Shown: one piece after another, positions 28,868 through 39,240 of the stretch
How positions within the stretch are numbered: position 1 is the stretch's first letter
Layout of the letters: each line of letters starts with the position of its first letter
Assembly: GCA_000277545.1 (NCBI GenBank)
Contig: AKXM01000004.1
Span: 186,001 to 250,000 of the forward strand
Origin: Enterobacter sp. Ag1
GTDB lineage: Bacteria; Pseudomonadota; Gammaproteobacteria; Enterobacterales; Enterobacteriaceae
Reading direction: 5' to 3'
DNA length: 64,000 bases
The notes under the pieces: generated by a model
Seen by the model: the letters and a program-made list of their open reading frames with translations, nothing else
Told to the model about the DNA's origin: nothing
Databases searched by the model: none
Translations under genes and position numbers: made by a program

Positions 28868-28902
28868 AACAGCAATAGCCTCAACGGGATATTGCTGTTT
28901 TT
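28868..28902 (+). terminator. yebY terminator
   Basis: AACAGCAATA and TATTGCTGTT arms followed by TTT; the A-rich left flank could also end the antisense RyeA transcript. Confidence 0.8.
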
Positions 28903-28904
28903 GC

Positions 28905-29150
28905 ATAAATAGTCACCTTTATTGCGCCTTTTTTCTGACCACTTTTGTTGCGGACTGGAAAACCTGCGCCGGTAATCTATTCTTAAGAGGCAAGGCGATT
29001 TAGCCTGCATTAATGCCAACTTTTAGCGCACGGCTCTCTCCCAAGAGCCATTTCCCTGGACCGAATACAGGAATCGTATTCGGTCTTTTTTTATTCGGGA
29101 ATCCGCCAGCTTGCTTGCGCGTAAAGCGTTTCCCATAACGCTTCGACCTG
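28905..29150 (-). ncRNA. ryeA: RyeA (SraC) antisense RNA, approximate extent
   Basis: In E. coli a longer RNA, RyeA, is made from the strand opposite SdsR and base pairs with it. The SdsR sequence and the surrounding space are conserved here, so a counterpart is likely, but I cannot place its ends. The coordinates are a guess bounded by the yebY terminator. Confidence 0.4.
28989..29092 (+). ncRNA. sdsR: SdsR (RyeB) small RNA
   Basis: About 104 nt. It matches E. coli SdsR over the seed region AGCCTGCATTAATGCCAACT, the GGCTCT-CTCCCAA-GAGCC hairpin and the terminator hairpin ACCGAATAC-AGGAATC-GTATTCGGT with a long T-run. A sigma-S type -10 (CTATTCT) lies just upstream. SdsR is an Hfq/ProQ-binding stationary-phase RNA that represses targets including ompD and mutS in relatives. 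In E. coli it sits between pphA and yebY; here pphA is gone but the RNA remains. Confidence 0.92.
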
Positions 29151-29267
29151 GCCTGTGCGCTAAAACCATACCACACCTTGATAGCTTGCCGTCCAGCGTT
29201 TTTTGCTCAATTTGTTAATTATTTGTTGCGCAAACGTGGGGGCCGGGTCGGTGAGTCTTTCGGGCTA

Positions 29268-29281
29268 GTGACGCATGTCAC
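29268..29281. promoter_or_regulatory. CRP-like site before the SulP gene
   Basis: GTGA-N6-TCAC palindrome (extended AGTGA/TCACA), about 37 bases upstream of a possible -10 TACACT at 29311-29316. The 540-base gap from yebY to this gene otherwise holds the yebY terminator and the SdsR/RyeA RNAs. Confidence 0.45.
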
Positions 29282-29381
29282 AAAAATTCGCATCACTGCC
29301 GCGACAACGCTACACTTTCGGCCTCACTGACTGCATTCCATGAGAAATGCGGCGTTTCTGACAATAAGCCTGCATCCGACT

Positions 29382-30878
29382 ATGACAAATCAAACCGAGC
29401 TTGCCGCTCAACATGCGCGTGAGAATAGCCTGCGCGCCGTGCTTCGCTCCCCTCGACTCATCCAGCGTGAACTGCTGGCCGGAGTCGTCACCGCGCTGGC
29501 CCTGATCCCCGAAGTGATCTCCTTTTCCCTGATCGCGGGCGTGGATCCGAAGGTCAGCCTGATTGCCTCGATCGTGCTTTGTTTTGCTATGTCGATTCTG
29601 GGGGGCCGCCCGGCAATGGTCACTGCGGCGGCCGGTTCGGTAGCGCTGGTGATTGCCCCGATGGTTCATCAATATGGGGTGGGTTATATCCTGCCTGCGG
29701 TGGTGCTGGCGGGCGGGATCCAGATCCTGTTCGGCCTAAGCGGGCTGGCGCGAATGATGCGCTATATCCCGCTTTCGGTAATGACCGGGTTTGTGAATGC
29801 GCTGGGGATTCTTATTTTCTTTGCTCAGGTGCCTCATGTCTGGGGGCAATCGCCGCTGGTTTGGGGCCTGTTCGTCGTGACTCTCGCCGTCGTTTTAATG
29901 TTGCCGAGACTGCTTAAATCTGTGCCTTCGCCGCTGGTGGCGATTGTTCTGGTGACCGGCCTGAGTATTGCCCTGGGATGGGTAATGCCCACGGTAGGCG
30001 ACAGCGGGCCGATGAAAGCCGGTTTGCCCGGGTTAACGGAACTGATAGTGCCGCTTAACGTTGAGACGCTGCGCATTATCTGGCCCTGCGCGCTGAGCAT
30101 CGCTTTTGTTGGCTTGATGGAGTCCTTGCTAACGGCCAGGCTGGTGAACGATCTCACCGATACACCTTCCAGCAAGCGGCGCGAATGCTGGGGACTGGGC
30201 GTGTCGAATATCTTCGCCGGTTTTTATGGCGGCATCGCGGGCTGCGCCATGATTGGGCAAACCATTGTCAACGTTGAGCTGGGAAGAGGGCGAACGCGGC
30301 TGTCTACCGTGGCGGCTGCGCTGGTGCTATTGCTGCTGGTCACCGTGCTGAGTGAAGTGATGGCAAAAATTCCGATGGTGGTGCTGGCTGGGATCATGAT
30401 GATTGTGGCGGTGAAAACGCTGAACTGGCATAGCCTCTCTCCAGTTACGCTTCGCCGAATGCCGGTGCCGGAAACGCTGGTGATGCTCACGACCGTCGCT
30501 ATAACGGTTTATACCGATAACCTCGCGCTTGGCGTTTTGGGCGGCGTTATCTTCGCTATGATGTTGTTTGCTCGCCGTATTGCACATGTGGTGCGTGCTG
30601 AGCGGCAGCTGGCAGCGGACGGGAGCGAAGTGACTTATCGGGTTCGTGGGCCGCTGTTCTTTGCCAGCAGCAACGACCTGGTCGAGCATTTTCACTATGC
30701 TGACGACCCGGCACGGGTGGTGATCGATCTGACTCAGGCTCAAATTTGGGATGCCTCCACCGTTGCCGTATTAGATGCCATTGAAACGCGCTATCAGCGT
30801 TATCAGGCGCAGGTCGAAATTGTTGGCCTGGACACCCACAGCGCCGATTTCCATCAGCGCCTGAGCGGTAAACTTTAA
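29382..30878 (+). CDS. SulP family anion transporter with STAS domain
   Basis: Inner membrane anion carrier or exchanger (sulfate, bicarbonate or dicarboxylate are family substrates). A membrane domain with 12-14 helices (about 25-400) begins RELLAGVVTALALIPEVISFSLIAG, a SulP signature, and continues with GGRPAMVTAAAGSVALV. It is followed by a cytoplasmic STAS domain (about 405-498; VVIDLTQAQIWDASTVAVLD). The start is uncertain: ATG at 29382 is used (498 residues), with 29340 as alternative; neither has a strong ribosome site. It occupies the place of E. coli pphA. Substrate not deducible. Confidence 0.9.
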   Translation: MTNQTELAAQHARENSLRAVLRSPRLIQRELLAGVVTALALIPEVISFSLIAGVDPKVSLIASIVLCFAMSILGGRPAMVTAAAGSVALVIAPMVHQYGVGYILPAVVLAGGIQILFGLSGLARMMRYIPLSVMTGFVNALGILIFFAQVPHVWGQSPLVWGLFVVTLAVVLMLPRLLKSVPSPLVAIVLVTGLSIALGWVMPTVGDSGPMKAGLPGLTELIVPLNVETLRIIWPCALSIAFVGLMESLLTARLVNDLTDTPSSKRRECWGLGVSNIFAGFYGGIAGCAMIGQTIVNVELGRGRTRLSTVAAALVLLLLVTVLSEVMAKIPMVVLAGIMMIVAVKTLNWHSLSPVTLRRMPVPETLVMLTTVAITVYTDNLALGVLGGVIFAMMLFARRIAHVVRAERQLAADGSEVTYRVRGPLFFASSNDLVEHFHYADDPARVVIDLTQAQIWDASTVAVLDAIETRYQRYQAQVEIVGLDTHSADFHQRLSGKL

Positions 30879-31074
30879 CCGTTTTGCCGGCGGCGTTCAG
30901 CTGCCGACTCTCCCCAATCATTCCCAGCACGAAATGCCATTTTTTGAGCGGCAGGTCACAATTTTCCACTACTTTCCGCTGCCCGGCTGATGGTTTAAAC
31001 GACAAGCTGGGGAAATAAACATTTCAGTAACATTTACGTTGCCAGTCAATAAGGAATAACTTATTACTATTTAA

Positions 31075-31095
31075 CCGCTTACTCAGCGTAAGCGG
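31075..31095. repeat. Inverted repeat before the MFS gene
   Basis: CCGCTTAC-TCAGC-GTAAGCGG, perfect 8-base arms, 40-60 bases upstream of the MFS start and without a T-run. Possible operator or leader hairpin; the rest of this 255-base gap shows nothing recognisable. Confidence 0.4.
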
Positions 31096-31133
31096 CCCCG
31101 CCTCCACTATAACGATAATTAACAGGATACTTT

Positions 31134-32381
31134 ATGACGACAAACGATGCCGTCCGTGAGGACGCTGCGCGCGGTTTTTGGCCGACGGTCAAAACCTTCC
31201 CGTCGACGGTGATTGCGCTGCTGCTTTTTACCCTGGTGATTCGCTTTAGCTATTTTATGGCCTGGCCGTTTATGACGGTGATCATGACCCGTAATTATCA
31301 TCTTTCGCCCATCTCTGTAGGCGTGGCGATGACCAGCAGTGCGCTTCTGGCAGTGGTGCTGGGAATGTATGGCGGGCAGCTGTCGGATAAATTAGGCCGC
31401 CGGGGCGTGCTTTCCCTCGGCTGTGCGCTGTCGTTTGTTGGCTATGCTCTGCTTGGGCTGGCCACGGGAATGGCGTTATTTATCATTGGGCTAATGATTG
31501 TTGGCGTCTGTTTCGCGTGGGTAGAGCCGCCGACGCGAGCGCTGATGAGTGACTTACTGGGCGACCGCCGTCGTCGCGCTCTGGCTCTGCAGATTCGCTA
31601 TTATTTGGTGAATGTGGCGGCGGTCACCGGGCCACTGGTCGGCATTGCTTTCGGGCTGACTTCGCAGAAAGGGACATTCGTAATCACGGCTGTGAGCTAT
31701 TTGCCGCTGCTTATTTACACCTTATTGTTTATTCCTGCAGGCAAGCTGGTTGCCAAAGATAGCGAACATAAACCCGGGGTCAGATTACGCGACGTTATGC
31801 TAATCATCGCCCGGGACAAACTGTTCGTTGCGGCGCTGCTGTGCAGCACGTTATGCGCCGTGGTTTTCGTACATTATGAATCCGTGGTGCCGCTTTATTT
31901 ACTGACGCTGGACGCTGAGGCGGCCGTAAAGTTAATCACGCTGATTCTGGTGTCGAACGCCTGTACGGTGCTTATTGCCCAGCTTTTTCTGGTTCGCTTT
32001 TTGGCTCAAGTTAGCCTGTCTAACCGTATTTTGCTGGGGGGCGCTATCTTTGCGCTGTCACAGCTTTTGTTCTGGTCCGTCCGTACGCCGGATGCACTGT
32101 TGTGGGTGAGCGTGACGGTTATTTTCAGCATCGGCGAGGCCATTCTGATGCCGAACCTGAATATTCTGCTGGATCAGCTGGCACCGGATGAGCACCGCGG
32201 TGCGTACCTGGGAGCATCGACCCTGACGACGTTAGGCATAGCGCTTGGGCCGCTGATTGGCGGCGTTATGCTAACCCTGACCGGTGCGGGTGTGTTTTTG
32301 GGTACCATGCTGTTTAGCCTGCTGCTGTGCGCTATCATTTACGCCTGCAAATCAGGCCTTAAACAACGACTACAAGAGTAA
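31134..32381 (+). CDS. MFS transporter, MdtH-like efflux type
   Basis: Major facilitator with 12 predicted membrane helices in 415 residues. The loop 2-3 motif GGQLSDKLGRRGVLSLG is the classical MFS motif A, and FAWVEPPTRALMSDLLGDRRRRALALQIRYYLVN is typical of the MdtH/YfcJ-like drug:H+ antiporter branch. AGGATACTTT precedes the ATG. It is followed after 14 bases by a GNAT acetyltransferase gene in the same direction, so the two may be an operon. Absent from this position in E. coli. Substrate unknown. Confidence 0.88.
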   Translation: MTTNDAVREDAARGFWPTVKTFPSTVIALLLFTLVIRFSYFMAWPFMTVIMTRNYHLSPISVGVAMTSSALLAVVLGMYGGQLSDKLGRRGVLSLGCALSFVGYALLGLATGMALFIIGLMIVGVCFAWVEPPTRALMSDLLGDRRRRALALQIRYYLVNVAAVTGPLVGIAFGLTSQKGTFVITAVSYLPLLIYTLLFIPAGKLVAKDSEHKPGVRLRDVMLIIARDKLFVAALLCSTLCAVVFVHYESVVPLYLLTLDAEAAVKLITLILVSNACTVLIAQLFLVRFLAQVSLSNRILLGGAIFALSQLLFWSVRTPDALLWVSVTVIFSIGEAILMPNLNILLDQLAPDEHRGAYLGASTLTTLGIALGPLIGGVMLTLTGAGVFLGTMLFSLLLCAIIYACKSGLKQRLQE

Positions 32382-32395
32382 TACTGAGCGGAGTC

Positions 32396-32929
32396 ATGAT
32401 GATTACTGAAGCCCCACGTCTTGAAACGGAACGCCTTATCCTGCGCCATTTTACGCTGGACGACTATGAGGCGCTGGTTGCCTGTTGGTCTGACCCGGAG
32501 ATGGTAAAGTTTATCGGCGGCGGAAAACCGCAGGACGGTGAAATGAGCTGGGCGCGATTGATGCGCTATATCGGTCACTGGCAGGCGCTGGGCTACGGTT
32601 ACTGGGCGTTGTTTGAAAAACAGAGTGGGCGATTCGTAGGGGCGTTTGGTTTCCAGGACGCTAAACGAAATCTCAGCCCGGCTTTGGCACACCCGGAGGC
32701 GGGCTGGACGCTTATTCCTGCGGTACACGGTAAAGGCTATGCGGCGGAGGCGCTCAGCGCAGTGTTAAGTTGGGCGGATGACAATTTCAGCGAGCCGGTA
32801 TGCTGCATTATTGATGACGATAATCAGCGTTCTATTGGTCTGGCAGAGCGCTTCGGCTTTACTTTCCAGCACTACGTTGAATACCACGGGAAGCAAATAC
32901 GCATGTTCCTTCGCCCGAAGAAGCGCTAA
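32396..32929 (+). CDS. GNAT N-acetyltransferase, RimJ/RimL-like
   Basis: A 177-residue GNAT-fold acetyltransferase. The N-terminal LETERLILRHFTLDDYEALVACW is the Acetyltransf_3 (RimJ/RimL) signature, and the acetyl-CoA segment is HGKGYAAEALSAVLSWADDNF with CCIIDDDNQRSIGLAERFGF. These enzymes modify the N-terminus of ribosomal proteins or small molecules; the target here is unknown. GGAG lies 2 bases before the first ATG and 5 before the next, so the true start may be 32399. It follows the MFS gene closely and is convergent with yebW. Confidence 0.87.
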   Translation: MMITEAPRLETERLILRHFTLDDYEALVACWSDPEMVKFIGGGKPQDGEMSWARLMRYIGHWQALGYGYWALFEKQSGRFVGAFGFQDAKRNLSPALAHPEAGWTLIPAVHGKGYAAEALSAVLSWADDNFSEPVCCIIDDDNQRSIGLAERFGFTFQHYVEYHGKQIRMFLRPKKR

Positions 32930-32945
32930 TCTCGCCTGGCCCTGC

Positions 32946-33137
32946 TCAGAAGTCGCTGTACTCCTGGGCAGGCCGCCAGAATCCATCGATAAACTCTTCT
33001 ACCGGGTAACAGCCGCCGTGGCGCATACGCTGCTCGCTCATCGCACTCAGACACTGCTGCTCGCTGGTGAAGACTTCCAGCACCAGATCGTCACAGCCGC
33101 CGTCCAGGTAACAAACAAATAAAACCAAAGCAAACAT
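32946..33137 (-). CDS. yebW: Small protein YebW
   Basis: A 63-residue protein of the YebW family, found next to yebV in E. coli; function unknown. The N-terminus MFALVLFVCYLDGGCDDLVLEVF is hydrophobic and contains two cysteines, with a third at EQQCLSAM and a fourth at HGGCYPVEEF, suggesting a small exported or disulfide-stabilised protein. The C-terminal FIDGFWRPAQEYSDF is strongly conserved. The neighbours on one side are new (GNAT gene); on the other the yebV-rsmF order is conserved. Confidence 0.92.
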   Translation of the reverse strand: MFALVLFVCYLDGGCDDLVLEVFTSEQQCLSAMSEQRMRHGGCYPVEEFIDGFWRPAQEYSDF

Positions 33138-33345
33138 TAGCGCCTCAGAACCGCTTCGTTTGGTTTAAGTGTAGGGGAGCCAAGGGAGTGGGGGAAATAA
33201 TTAATCCGTCCCGTGGACGGAGAAAGTGCTGGCAAAAATCATTGATGTAAAAACGGCACTTGGGTCTAACAAAAGCAATGAATGATGTCCTCTGGTCTAC
33301 TTCAAACAGCTGAAAACCACGTTTTTGGCTGTTTATCATCTATAT

Positions 33346-33366
33346 AACCCGTCTCAGGGACGGGTT
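33346..33366 (-). terminator. Hairpin after yebV
   Basis: AACCCGTC and GACGGGTT arms 10-30 bases past the yebV stop on the minus strand; the run after it is only weakly T-rich. The remaining yebW-yebV gap (33138-33345) shows nothing else. Confidence 0.5.
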
Positions 33367-33375
33367 CATCTTGAA

Positions 33376-33615
33376 TTATGCAAGGCGCATAACCCAGGCA
33401 TCGCGCTGGCGATCGTAATGCTGCAGGTAAAGTACGGAATGTTCGCCGTCCAGCACGGCGGGAATAGAGGTTGCCCCATCCCATGCATCCAGCTGCATGC
33501 ACAGGTCGGGATCGGACTTGCAGGGAATGCTTAACGTTCGATCCCCCTGTTGTTCACCGTGTAATTCGGCATCATCGATCTCGAAGATGCCGATCCGAAC
33601 GTTGGTCTTTGTCAT
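33376..33615 (-). CDS. yebV: Conserved small protein YebV
   Basis: A 79-residue cytoplasmic protein of unknown function, close to E. coli YebV (FEIDDAELHGE, DRTLSIPCKSDPDLCMQLDAWD, AWVMRLA). Two cysteines lie within the conserved PCKSDPDLC segment. AAGGAGCC precedes the ATG. A single-gene unit upstream of yebW and downstream of rsmF, all on the minus strand, in the E. coli order. Confidence 0.94.
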   Translation of the reverse strand: MTKTNVRIGIFEIDDAELHGEQQGDRTLSIPCKSDPDLCMQLDAWDGATSIPAVLDGEHSVLYLQHYDRQRDAWVMRLA

Positions 33616-33720
33616 CTTTGGCTCCTTGTTATCCGCAGCAGGTGGTATGACCAGTGGGTCGTTCCAATTTCAGCGTAGTCAAGGCAGCACAAATTGCCAA
33701 CTCAAAAAGTGCTTATTTTT

Positions 33721-35169
33721 TTAGCCAGCCTGCGGGGCGGCGAAAAGCTTGCCGTCGCGTACTAATTCCCTTGGGTAGCTGTTCTTCAGGCGTGAGCCAA
33801 CTTTACGCGCCAGGCCGATCGGCTGCCCCTGAAAAGTGACAATCACTTCATCTCGTGACGGTGTCACTTCTGGATAGATATCCCGCCCACGGTACCACTC
33901 CTCGGCTTCGGTCTCGCTCAGCGGGAAGCAAAGCGGGTTGTCACTTTTGACCAGAGAAACCACGGCTTCATGCTGCCAGCGGAAGCCTTTGTTATGCTGT
34001 TCGGCGAGCTTGAGGCCAATGCGAGAGAAACGCACTTTCCCGATAAGCGGTTCAATCTCACTCGGAAACAGCCAGATCTCTTTGTCGCGCTGCCATAGAT
34101 TCAGCTCATCGCCCCAGATAAGGCCCGATTTTGCCGCCGCGGTGGTTAGTTCGGCTGCGGCTTTGCCTTTCATCGGCGCGAAGGGGAATTTCCCTACTTT
34201 ATAGCCCGGGGCCGGCAGCGGTTCGATAGAGGCCGTTTTGCGCAAACGGGCAACGAAAAAGCCTTCGCAGTCGTAAATCTGTGGGAACACGTGCAGGAAA
34301 CCTTCCGGCGTCAGCGCGCGTGCTGCTTCCGGGAAAAGCTCGTCAAGGGGGGCAATTTCTACCGCGTCCGGCCAGGTATCCAGCAGCCACTGGCAGACAT
34401 CCTGGTTTTCCTGGCGATTCAGCGTACAGGTCGAGTAGACCAGAGTCCCGCCGGGGCGGAGCGCATGAAAAGCACTCTCAATCAATTCGCGCTGTGTGCC
34501 GGCAATTTCGGCCGTGCTTTCAGGCGACCAGTTGCGTAGTGCATCGGGATCTTTCCTCACCACGCCTTCACCGGAGCAGGGGGCATCCAGCAGAATGGCG
34601 TCGAAGGATTCCGGCAGAGCGGCACCGAATACGCGGCCATCAAAATGCGTCAGCGCTACGTTACTGATCCCACAGCGGCTGATATTGGCATGCAGGACTT
34701 TTACCCGGCTGGCGGAATATTCATTGGCAAGAATTGCGCCGGTATTATTCATGCGGGCGGCAATCTGGGTTGTTTTTGATCCTGGCGCTGCGGCGACGTC
34801 CATCACTCGCTGCGGCTGGTTGCCGTCGGCAAACAACGCGGCTACGGGCAGCATTGAACTGGCTTCATGAATATAGAACAGGCCGCTCAAATGCTCTGCG
34901 GTGCTGCCCAGCGGCAGGGTTTCTTCATCTTCTCGTTCAATCCAGAAGCCTTCTTCGCACCACGGCACCGGCGTTAAACGCCAGTGATAGGGCGCGACGA
35001 GCGTCAGAAAGTCAGCCACGGATATCTTCAGCGTATTGACGCGCAGGCTGCGGCGCAGCGGCTGCTGACAGTATTCGATAAAACTTTCCAGCGTCTGGCC
35101 AGCGGGAAGTGCGTCACGAATCGCGTCGAGAAAAGGTTGAGGAAGATAAACGGCAGTAAATTGAGCCAT
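33721..35169 (-). CDS. rsmF: 16S rRNA m5C1407 methyltransferase RsmF
   Basis: Methylates C1407 of 16S rRNA in the 30S subunit. The 482 residues contain the NOL1/NOP2/Sun catalytic domain with SAM motif [15 protein letters not shown], motif [10 protein letters not shown] and motif [13 protein letters not shown]; both catalytic cysteines are present. The C-terminal third is a PUA-like RNA-binding region ([31 protein letters not shown]). It is transcribed toward yebV and lies downstream of letB with a hairpin between. Confidence 0.97.
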   Translation of the reverse strand: MAQFTAVYLPQPFLDAIRDALPAGQTLESFIEYCQQPLRRSLRVNTLKISVADFLTLVAPYHWRLTPVPWCEEGFWIEREDEETLPLGSTAEHLSGLFYIHEASSMLPVAALFADGNQPQRVMDVAAAPGSKTTQIAARMNNTGAILANEYSASRVKVLHANISRCGISNVALTHFDGRVFGAALPESFDAILLDAPCSGEGVVRKDPDALRNWSPESTAEIAGTQRELIESAFHALRPGGTLVYSTCTLNRQENQDVCQWLLDTWPDAVEIAPLDELFPEAARALTPEGFLHVFPQIYDCEGFFVARLRKTASIEPLPAPGYKVGKFPFAPMKGKAAAELTTAAAKSGLIWGDELNLWQRDKEIWLFPSEIEPLIGKVRFSRIGLKLAEQHNKGFRWQHEAVVSLVKSDNPLCFPLSETEAEEWYRGRDIYPEVTPSRDEVIVTFQGQPIGLARKVGSRLKNSYPRELVRDGKLFAAPQAG

Positions 35170-35217
35170 GAAAAACGCCCCTGAAAAAATTAAGGGGCGC
35201 AGTTTAACACGGAATTA

Positions 35218-35239
35218 CCCGGGCGACGTACCGCCCGGG
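35218..35239 (-). terminator. Hairpin after letB
   Basis: CCCGGGC and GCCCGGG arms directly after the letB stop on the minus strand. A second hairpin (GCCCCT/AGGGGC, 35174-35199) with an A/T-rich loop follows. Confidence 0.5.
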
Positions 35240-35247
35240 CTTGCGGT

Positions 35248-37881
35248 TCAGCGCGGAAGGGCGGTGCCCCACTGACGCCACTCTTTCGGCTCGCTTTCCA
35301 GCAGCAGGAAGTGTTTCCCGGCCTCTGCTTTAGGGGAAAGCGGGATCCCCGGCGGCGTCGCAAACGCAATGCCACCGCGAATAAACTGATTAAAGGTTCC
35401 GGTTTTCACCACGCCGCCAGTTAAGCCAAAGTCCAGGCTGTAGCCGGAAGCCAGCCAGAAGACGGAGTTGTCCCGGAGCAAATGCTGGTAACGCTTGCTT
35501 ATACGCAGGCCCACCATCACGCGGTCAGAGAGATTGCCGAGCGTCATGCCGGTTACCGTACCGACTTCAATCCCGCGGAAGAGAACCGGCGTGCCTATGC
35601 TCAGCGAGCCGGCTTCAGGCACTTCCAGCACGATGTTCAGCCCGTCGGAGTAACGAGAGTCGGTGATAGACGCTTCCTGCAGTTCGAAGTCGCGGCGGGG
35701 GTCACCTTTACCGGGTTCAACGTTGATGTAAGGCTGGAGGAGGGTATCAAGATGATCGACGCCCGCCGCAGAGATCTGCGGTGTGACAACGGAGAAGCGG
35801 GTACCGGCGCGTGCGAAGGTAGACACATACTCAGGGTAAAGTACCGCTTTCGCTTCCACTTCGTTGCGGGATTGCGTCAGGTTCAGCGACTCAAGCTGGC
35901 CGATATCAATGCCCAGATAGCGAATTGGCATCCCGGCGGAAAGTTTTCCGGCATCGAAAGTGTGCAGCGTTATCTGGCTGCCCACCGCTCTTGCCGCGGT
36001 TTCAGAGGCGTAGAGCACGCGTTTCTCACCTTTCACCTGTCCGACGCTGGCACCGCTCATGTTGTCAAAGCTGATGGCCCCTTTGAGTGCACGAGAGAGC
36101 GGGGAGGCCTGCACCGTTAGCCCGCTGCCGTTGAGCTGAACTTTCGCGCCACCTTCAGCCCAAAACACGGTGTTTGGCGTCAGCAGCTTGCGGTATTCCG
36201 GCTTGATGTGAACATCAATATCAAAGTTCTCGGCGCGAGGGCGGATGGTGATGATTTCGCCCACCTGGAATTTGCGGTACAGCACCACGGAGCCGGTCTG
36301 GATATCTGGCAGGCTGGAGGCCGTCAGCGTCAGCGTGGTGGTCGGGATGTCGCTCAGGCTGTTTTCAATCGCTTTTTCCAGGTTGGCATAAAGCGGATAA
36401 CTGCTTTTCATCTCGCCTTTGCTGCCCGGCAGCACGCGTATGCCGCCGTTGACCCATTCGTTGGCACTGGCGCCCAGGAATTCCACTCCGTCCATGCCGA
36501 GCTTCACATCAATGCGGCTGTTGACCACGAATTTGCTGTCGCCCTGCAGCAGATGGCGGTATTGCGGTTCAATGGCGACGGAGAACGTGACGCCTTTCGC
36601 TGACAGTGCCCGCGCCACCACCTGGCCGATTTGTATCCCGTGCAGGATAATCGGTTGTCCGGCATCAATACCGTAGCTTTCAGGGGCCGTCAGCGAAAGC
36701 GTCAATACATTCGGCTGCTGGAGCGGCGTTTGATCGCTGGAGACTACGGTGAAGCGATCCTGCGGCTCGCCGTCACCCGGCACAAGTTCAAAGGTGCTGC
36801 CCGTGAGCAACGTGCTGATACTTGGATTATCCAGCGAGATTTTTGGGCTACGGAGTTCGATGCGCGTGCCGCTACGCATCAGGCTAACCACGCCGGGGTC
36901 AACGGTCATTTCCCCTGTGACGGCACCGCCTGGATTGAGGTTTAACTTAGTCAGCGAACCCACCTCCAGCCCCTGATACATTAACTTAGTCGAGCCTGCT
37001 TTAAGGCCATCCCCGCTCGGGAGATCGAGGTTAATGATGACGCCGCGCTGGCTGTGCGCCAGGTCTTCGTAAAGGCCGAATTCATCATCCGCTTTGGCCG
37101 GTTCTGAATCGTCAGGGGAATCGAAAGCAATGGCCCCATTGACCAGCGCCGCCAGGCTTTCAAGCTGAACTTTGGCCCCACTCAGGCTAACATCGGCTTT
37201 TACGCCGGACACATTCCAGAAACGGCTGCCTTTTTTCACCAGGCTGGTAAAGCGGCGATCGATAAGCACGTCGACGGTGACGCCCTGCTTGTTCTTATTG
37301 ATGGCATAGTCATACACGCGGCCAACCGGAATTTTGCGGAAATAAACCAGCGACCCGCTGTTAAGGGAGCCTAAATCCGGGGCGTGGAGGTGAATCATCA
37401 GCTCGCCGTTATCCAGGCGATATTTGGGTTGGGTATCGAGGGCGGTAAAATGGTCACGCGGCTCGCCTTTACCCGGCATCATGCCGATGTAGTTCCCGCC
37501 TACCAGGGCATCAAGCCCGGATACTCCAGCGAGGGAAGCTTTCGGCGTTACCAGCCAGAATTGTGTGTCTTCCCGCAGGGCATCCTTCATATCGCTTTTG
37601 ATGCTGACTTTGACTTCTATTTTACGCAGGTCATCGCTCAGGCTGATGTTTTGCACGGTACCCACTTCAACGCCCTGGTAGCGCACGGGCGTGCGGCCAG
37701 CGACTATCCCGTCGGCGGAGATGAAGTCGATGGTTACGGTGTTGCCGCGTTCCTGGTAAGTCGTCCAGATCAGCCAGCCGGCAATCAGTAACGCAATAAC
37801 AGGTAATAACCAGAAAGGGGAAATCCGGCGTTTCGTTTTAATTCTCGCTTCAGTCGGTGAAGCGGGCGTTTCCTGACTCAT
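35248..37881 (-). CDS. letB: Lipid transport protein LetB (YebT), seven MCE domains
   Basis: Forms a hexameric tunnel across the periplasm that carries phospholipids between inner and outer membranes with LetA. The start at [13 protein letters not shown] gives the E. coli length of 877; the longer form would extend further into letA. One N-terminal membrane helix ([17 protein letters not shown], about 22-38) is followed by seven MCE repeats, each beginning near GT/S-P-V-R/L-Y-R/Q-G-I/V-E/Q-V-G (for example [30 protein letters not shown]). It overlaps the end of letA by 32 bases, so the two are translated together. Confidence 0.97.
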   Translation of the reverse strand: MSQETPASPTEARIKTKRRISPFWLLPVIALLIAGWLIWTTYQERGNTVTIDFISADGIVAGRTPVRYQGVEVGTVQNISLSDDLRKIEVKVSIKSDMKDALREDTQFWLVTPKASLAGVSGLDALVGGNYIGMMPGKGEPRDHFTALDTQPKYRLDNGELMIHLHAPDLGSLNSGSLVYFRKIPVGRVYDYAINKNKQGVTVDVLIDRRFTSLVKKGSRFWNVSGVKADVSLSGAKVQLESLAALVNGAIAFDSPDDSEPAKADDEFGLYEDLAHSQRGVIINLDLPSGDGLKAGSTKLMYQGLEVGSLTKLNLNPGGAVTGEMTVDPGVVSLMRSGTRIELRSPKISLDNPSISTLLTGSTFELVPGDGEPQDRFTVVSSDQTPLQQPNVLTLSLTAPESYGIDAGQPIILHGIQIGQVVARALSAKGVTFSVAIEPQYRHLLQGDSKFVVNSRIDVKLGMDGVEFLGASANEWVNGGIRVLPGSKGEMKSSYPLYANLEKAIENSLSDIPTTTLTLTASSLPDIQTGSVVLYRKFQVGEIITIRPRAENFDIDVHIKPEYRKLLTPNTVFWAEGGAKVQLNGSGLTVQASPLSRALKGAISFDNMSGASVGQVKGEKRVLYASETAARAVGSQITLHTFDAGKLSAGMPIRYLGIDIGQLESLNLTQSRNEVEAKAVLYPEYVSTFARAGTRFSVVTPQISAAGVDHLDTLLQPYINVEPGKGDPRRDFELQEASITDSRYSDGLNIVLEVPEAGSLSIGTPVLFRGIEVGTVTGMTLGNLSDRVMVGLRISKRYQHLLRDNSVFWLASGYSLDFGLTGGVVKTGTFNQFIRGGIAFATPPGIPLSPKAEAGKHFLLLESEPKEWRQWGTALPR

Positions 37882-39136
37882 GTGCGTCCCAAAGTAGTCG
37901 GCTATCCAGCCATTCGACGGCAAGAATAGTTAATATAACCGCCGCGCCAAAGAAGACTGCGGCGGGACCCATCGTAAAAGCTAACAGCTGGTCACGGTTA
38001 ACCAGTGACATCATCAACGCGATGACAAACAGATCGAGCATAGACCAGCGGCCAATCCAGGTGACAAAGCGAAGCAATAAAATGCGGGTTCGTAATCCCT
38101 GCTGGCATTTGAAATGAATACTGATAAGTAGCGTAATTAATACAATAACTTTAGTAAACGGCACCAGGATACTGGCAATAAACACCACGGCAGCGACGGC
38201 GATATTGCTGTGCGCCAGGGAAATGATGCCCGAAAGAATGGTGTCTTCCTGGCGTGCCCCGTTCACGTAAATAATAGAAATCGGCAGCAGGTTAGCCGGA
38301 AGCAGGAAGATCAGGGAGGCAACCAGTGCTGCCCAGGATTTTTGTAAGCTTTGCTTTCGGCGATGGTACAGCGGGATGTGGCAGCGAGGGCAGCGGCCTC
38401 GTTCGTCAGGAACGCCGGTAAAATGGCAGCCGAGGCAAACCCGCAGTTGCGCATTAAAAGCACGAGCCGGGCGCTGGGGGTAAAAACGCTCCCATAGCTG
38501 CTCAATGTTCAGGTGGATCATGGTCAACAGGCTCAAGACCACCAGCGCAATAAAAGCGATCAGCCCTGGGCCTGGCTGGATAAACGCATACTCGCGAACC
38601 TTAATGCACGCCACGCCAATGCCCACCAGATAGATATCCAGCATCACCCACTCTTTAAGCTTATCCAGCATCAGCAGTACCGGGCGAAGGTTCATGCCGA
38701 GAATGTTGCCAAAGCAGAGATAGGCAATAGCCGCGACCAGCGTGGCCGGTGCGCCGACCACGCAAAAGAGCACGACGGCGGCGGTAAGCACGTCTCCCTG
38801 GCTTGCCATCTGCCAAATGCCCTGCATAACGTTGGCATCAATACTCGAACCCAGGAGATAGATACGCAGCAGCGGATCGGAAAAGGCGACGGGCATGAGC
38901 ACCAGCATCGCCACGGCCATCGCCCCCAGGCGCGTCAATGACCAGTCACGGCCATGATGTACTCTTGCATCACAACAGGGGCAGTAGGCACTTTGTGTTG
39001 ATTTAACCTGGGGCAGAGAGAAAAGGGTATCGCATTGGGGACAACGCTGATAACGTGCCTGAGGCAATGCCTGACTGATGGCGTGTATTTTCATTGTGCG
39101 TCGTAAGCCGGGAGCGTTGTTATCTGAATGATGCAT
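37850..39136 (-). CDS. letA: Lipid transport membrane protein LetA (YebS)
   Basis: Inner membrane partner of LetB; PqiA family. The 428 residues contain two similar halves, each with a zinc-ribbon (CPQCDTLF with [16 protein letters not shown] with CPRCHIPL) followed by four membrane helices. The conserved segments [34 protein letters not shown] and [14 protein letters not shown] match E. coli YebS. It heads the letAB operon and is divergent from msrC. The first 15 residues are less conserved, so the start could be slightly inside. Confidence 0.96.
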   Translation of the reverse strand: MHHSDNNAPGLRRTMKIHAISQALPQARYQRCPQCDTLFSLPQVKSTQSAYCPCCDARVHHGRDWSLTRLGAMAVAMLVLMPVAFSDPLLRIYLLGSSIDANVMQGIWQMASQGDVLTAAVVLFCVVGAPATLVAAIAYLCFGNILGMNLRPVLLMLDKLKEWVMLDIYLVGIGVACIKVREYAFIQPGPGLIAFIALVVLSLLTMIHLNIEQLWERFYPQRPARAFNAQLRVCLGCHFTGVPDERGRCPRCHIPLYHRRKQSLQKSWAALVASLIFLLPANLLPISIIYVNGARQEDTILSGIISLAHSNIAVAAVVFIASILVPFTKVIVLITLLISIHFKCQQGLRTRILLLRFVTWIGRWSMLDLFVIALMMSLVNRDQLLAFTMGPAAVFFGAAVILTILAVEWLDSRLLWDAHESGNARFTD

Positions 39137-39240
39137 TTAGCCTATCGTAATTCATAAAATGATACACCTTGTGGCACCGTGCATTTAATGCTTATTTTAA
39201 TATGCTACAAAGTAAAGTAAGACAACATAACGGTTATTTA

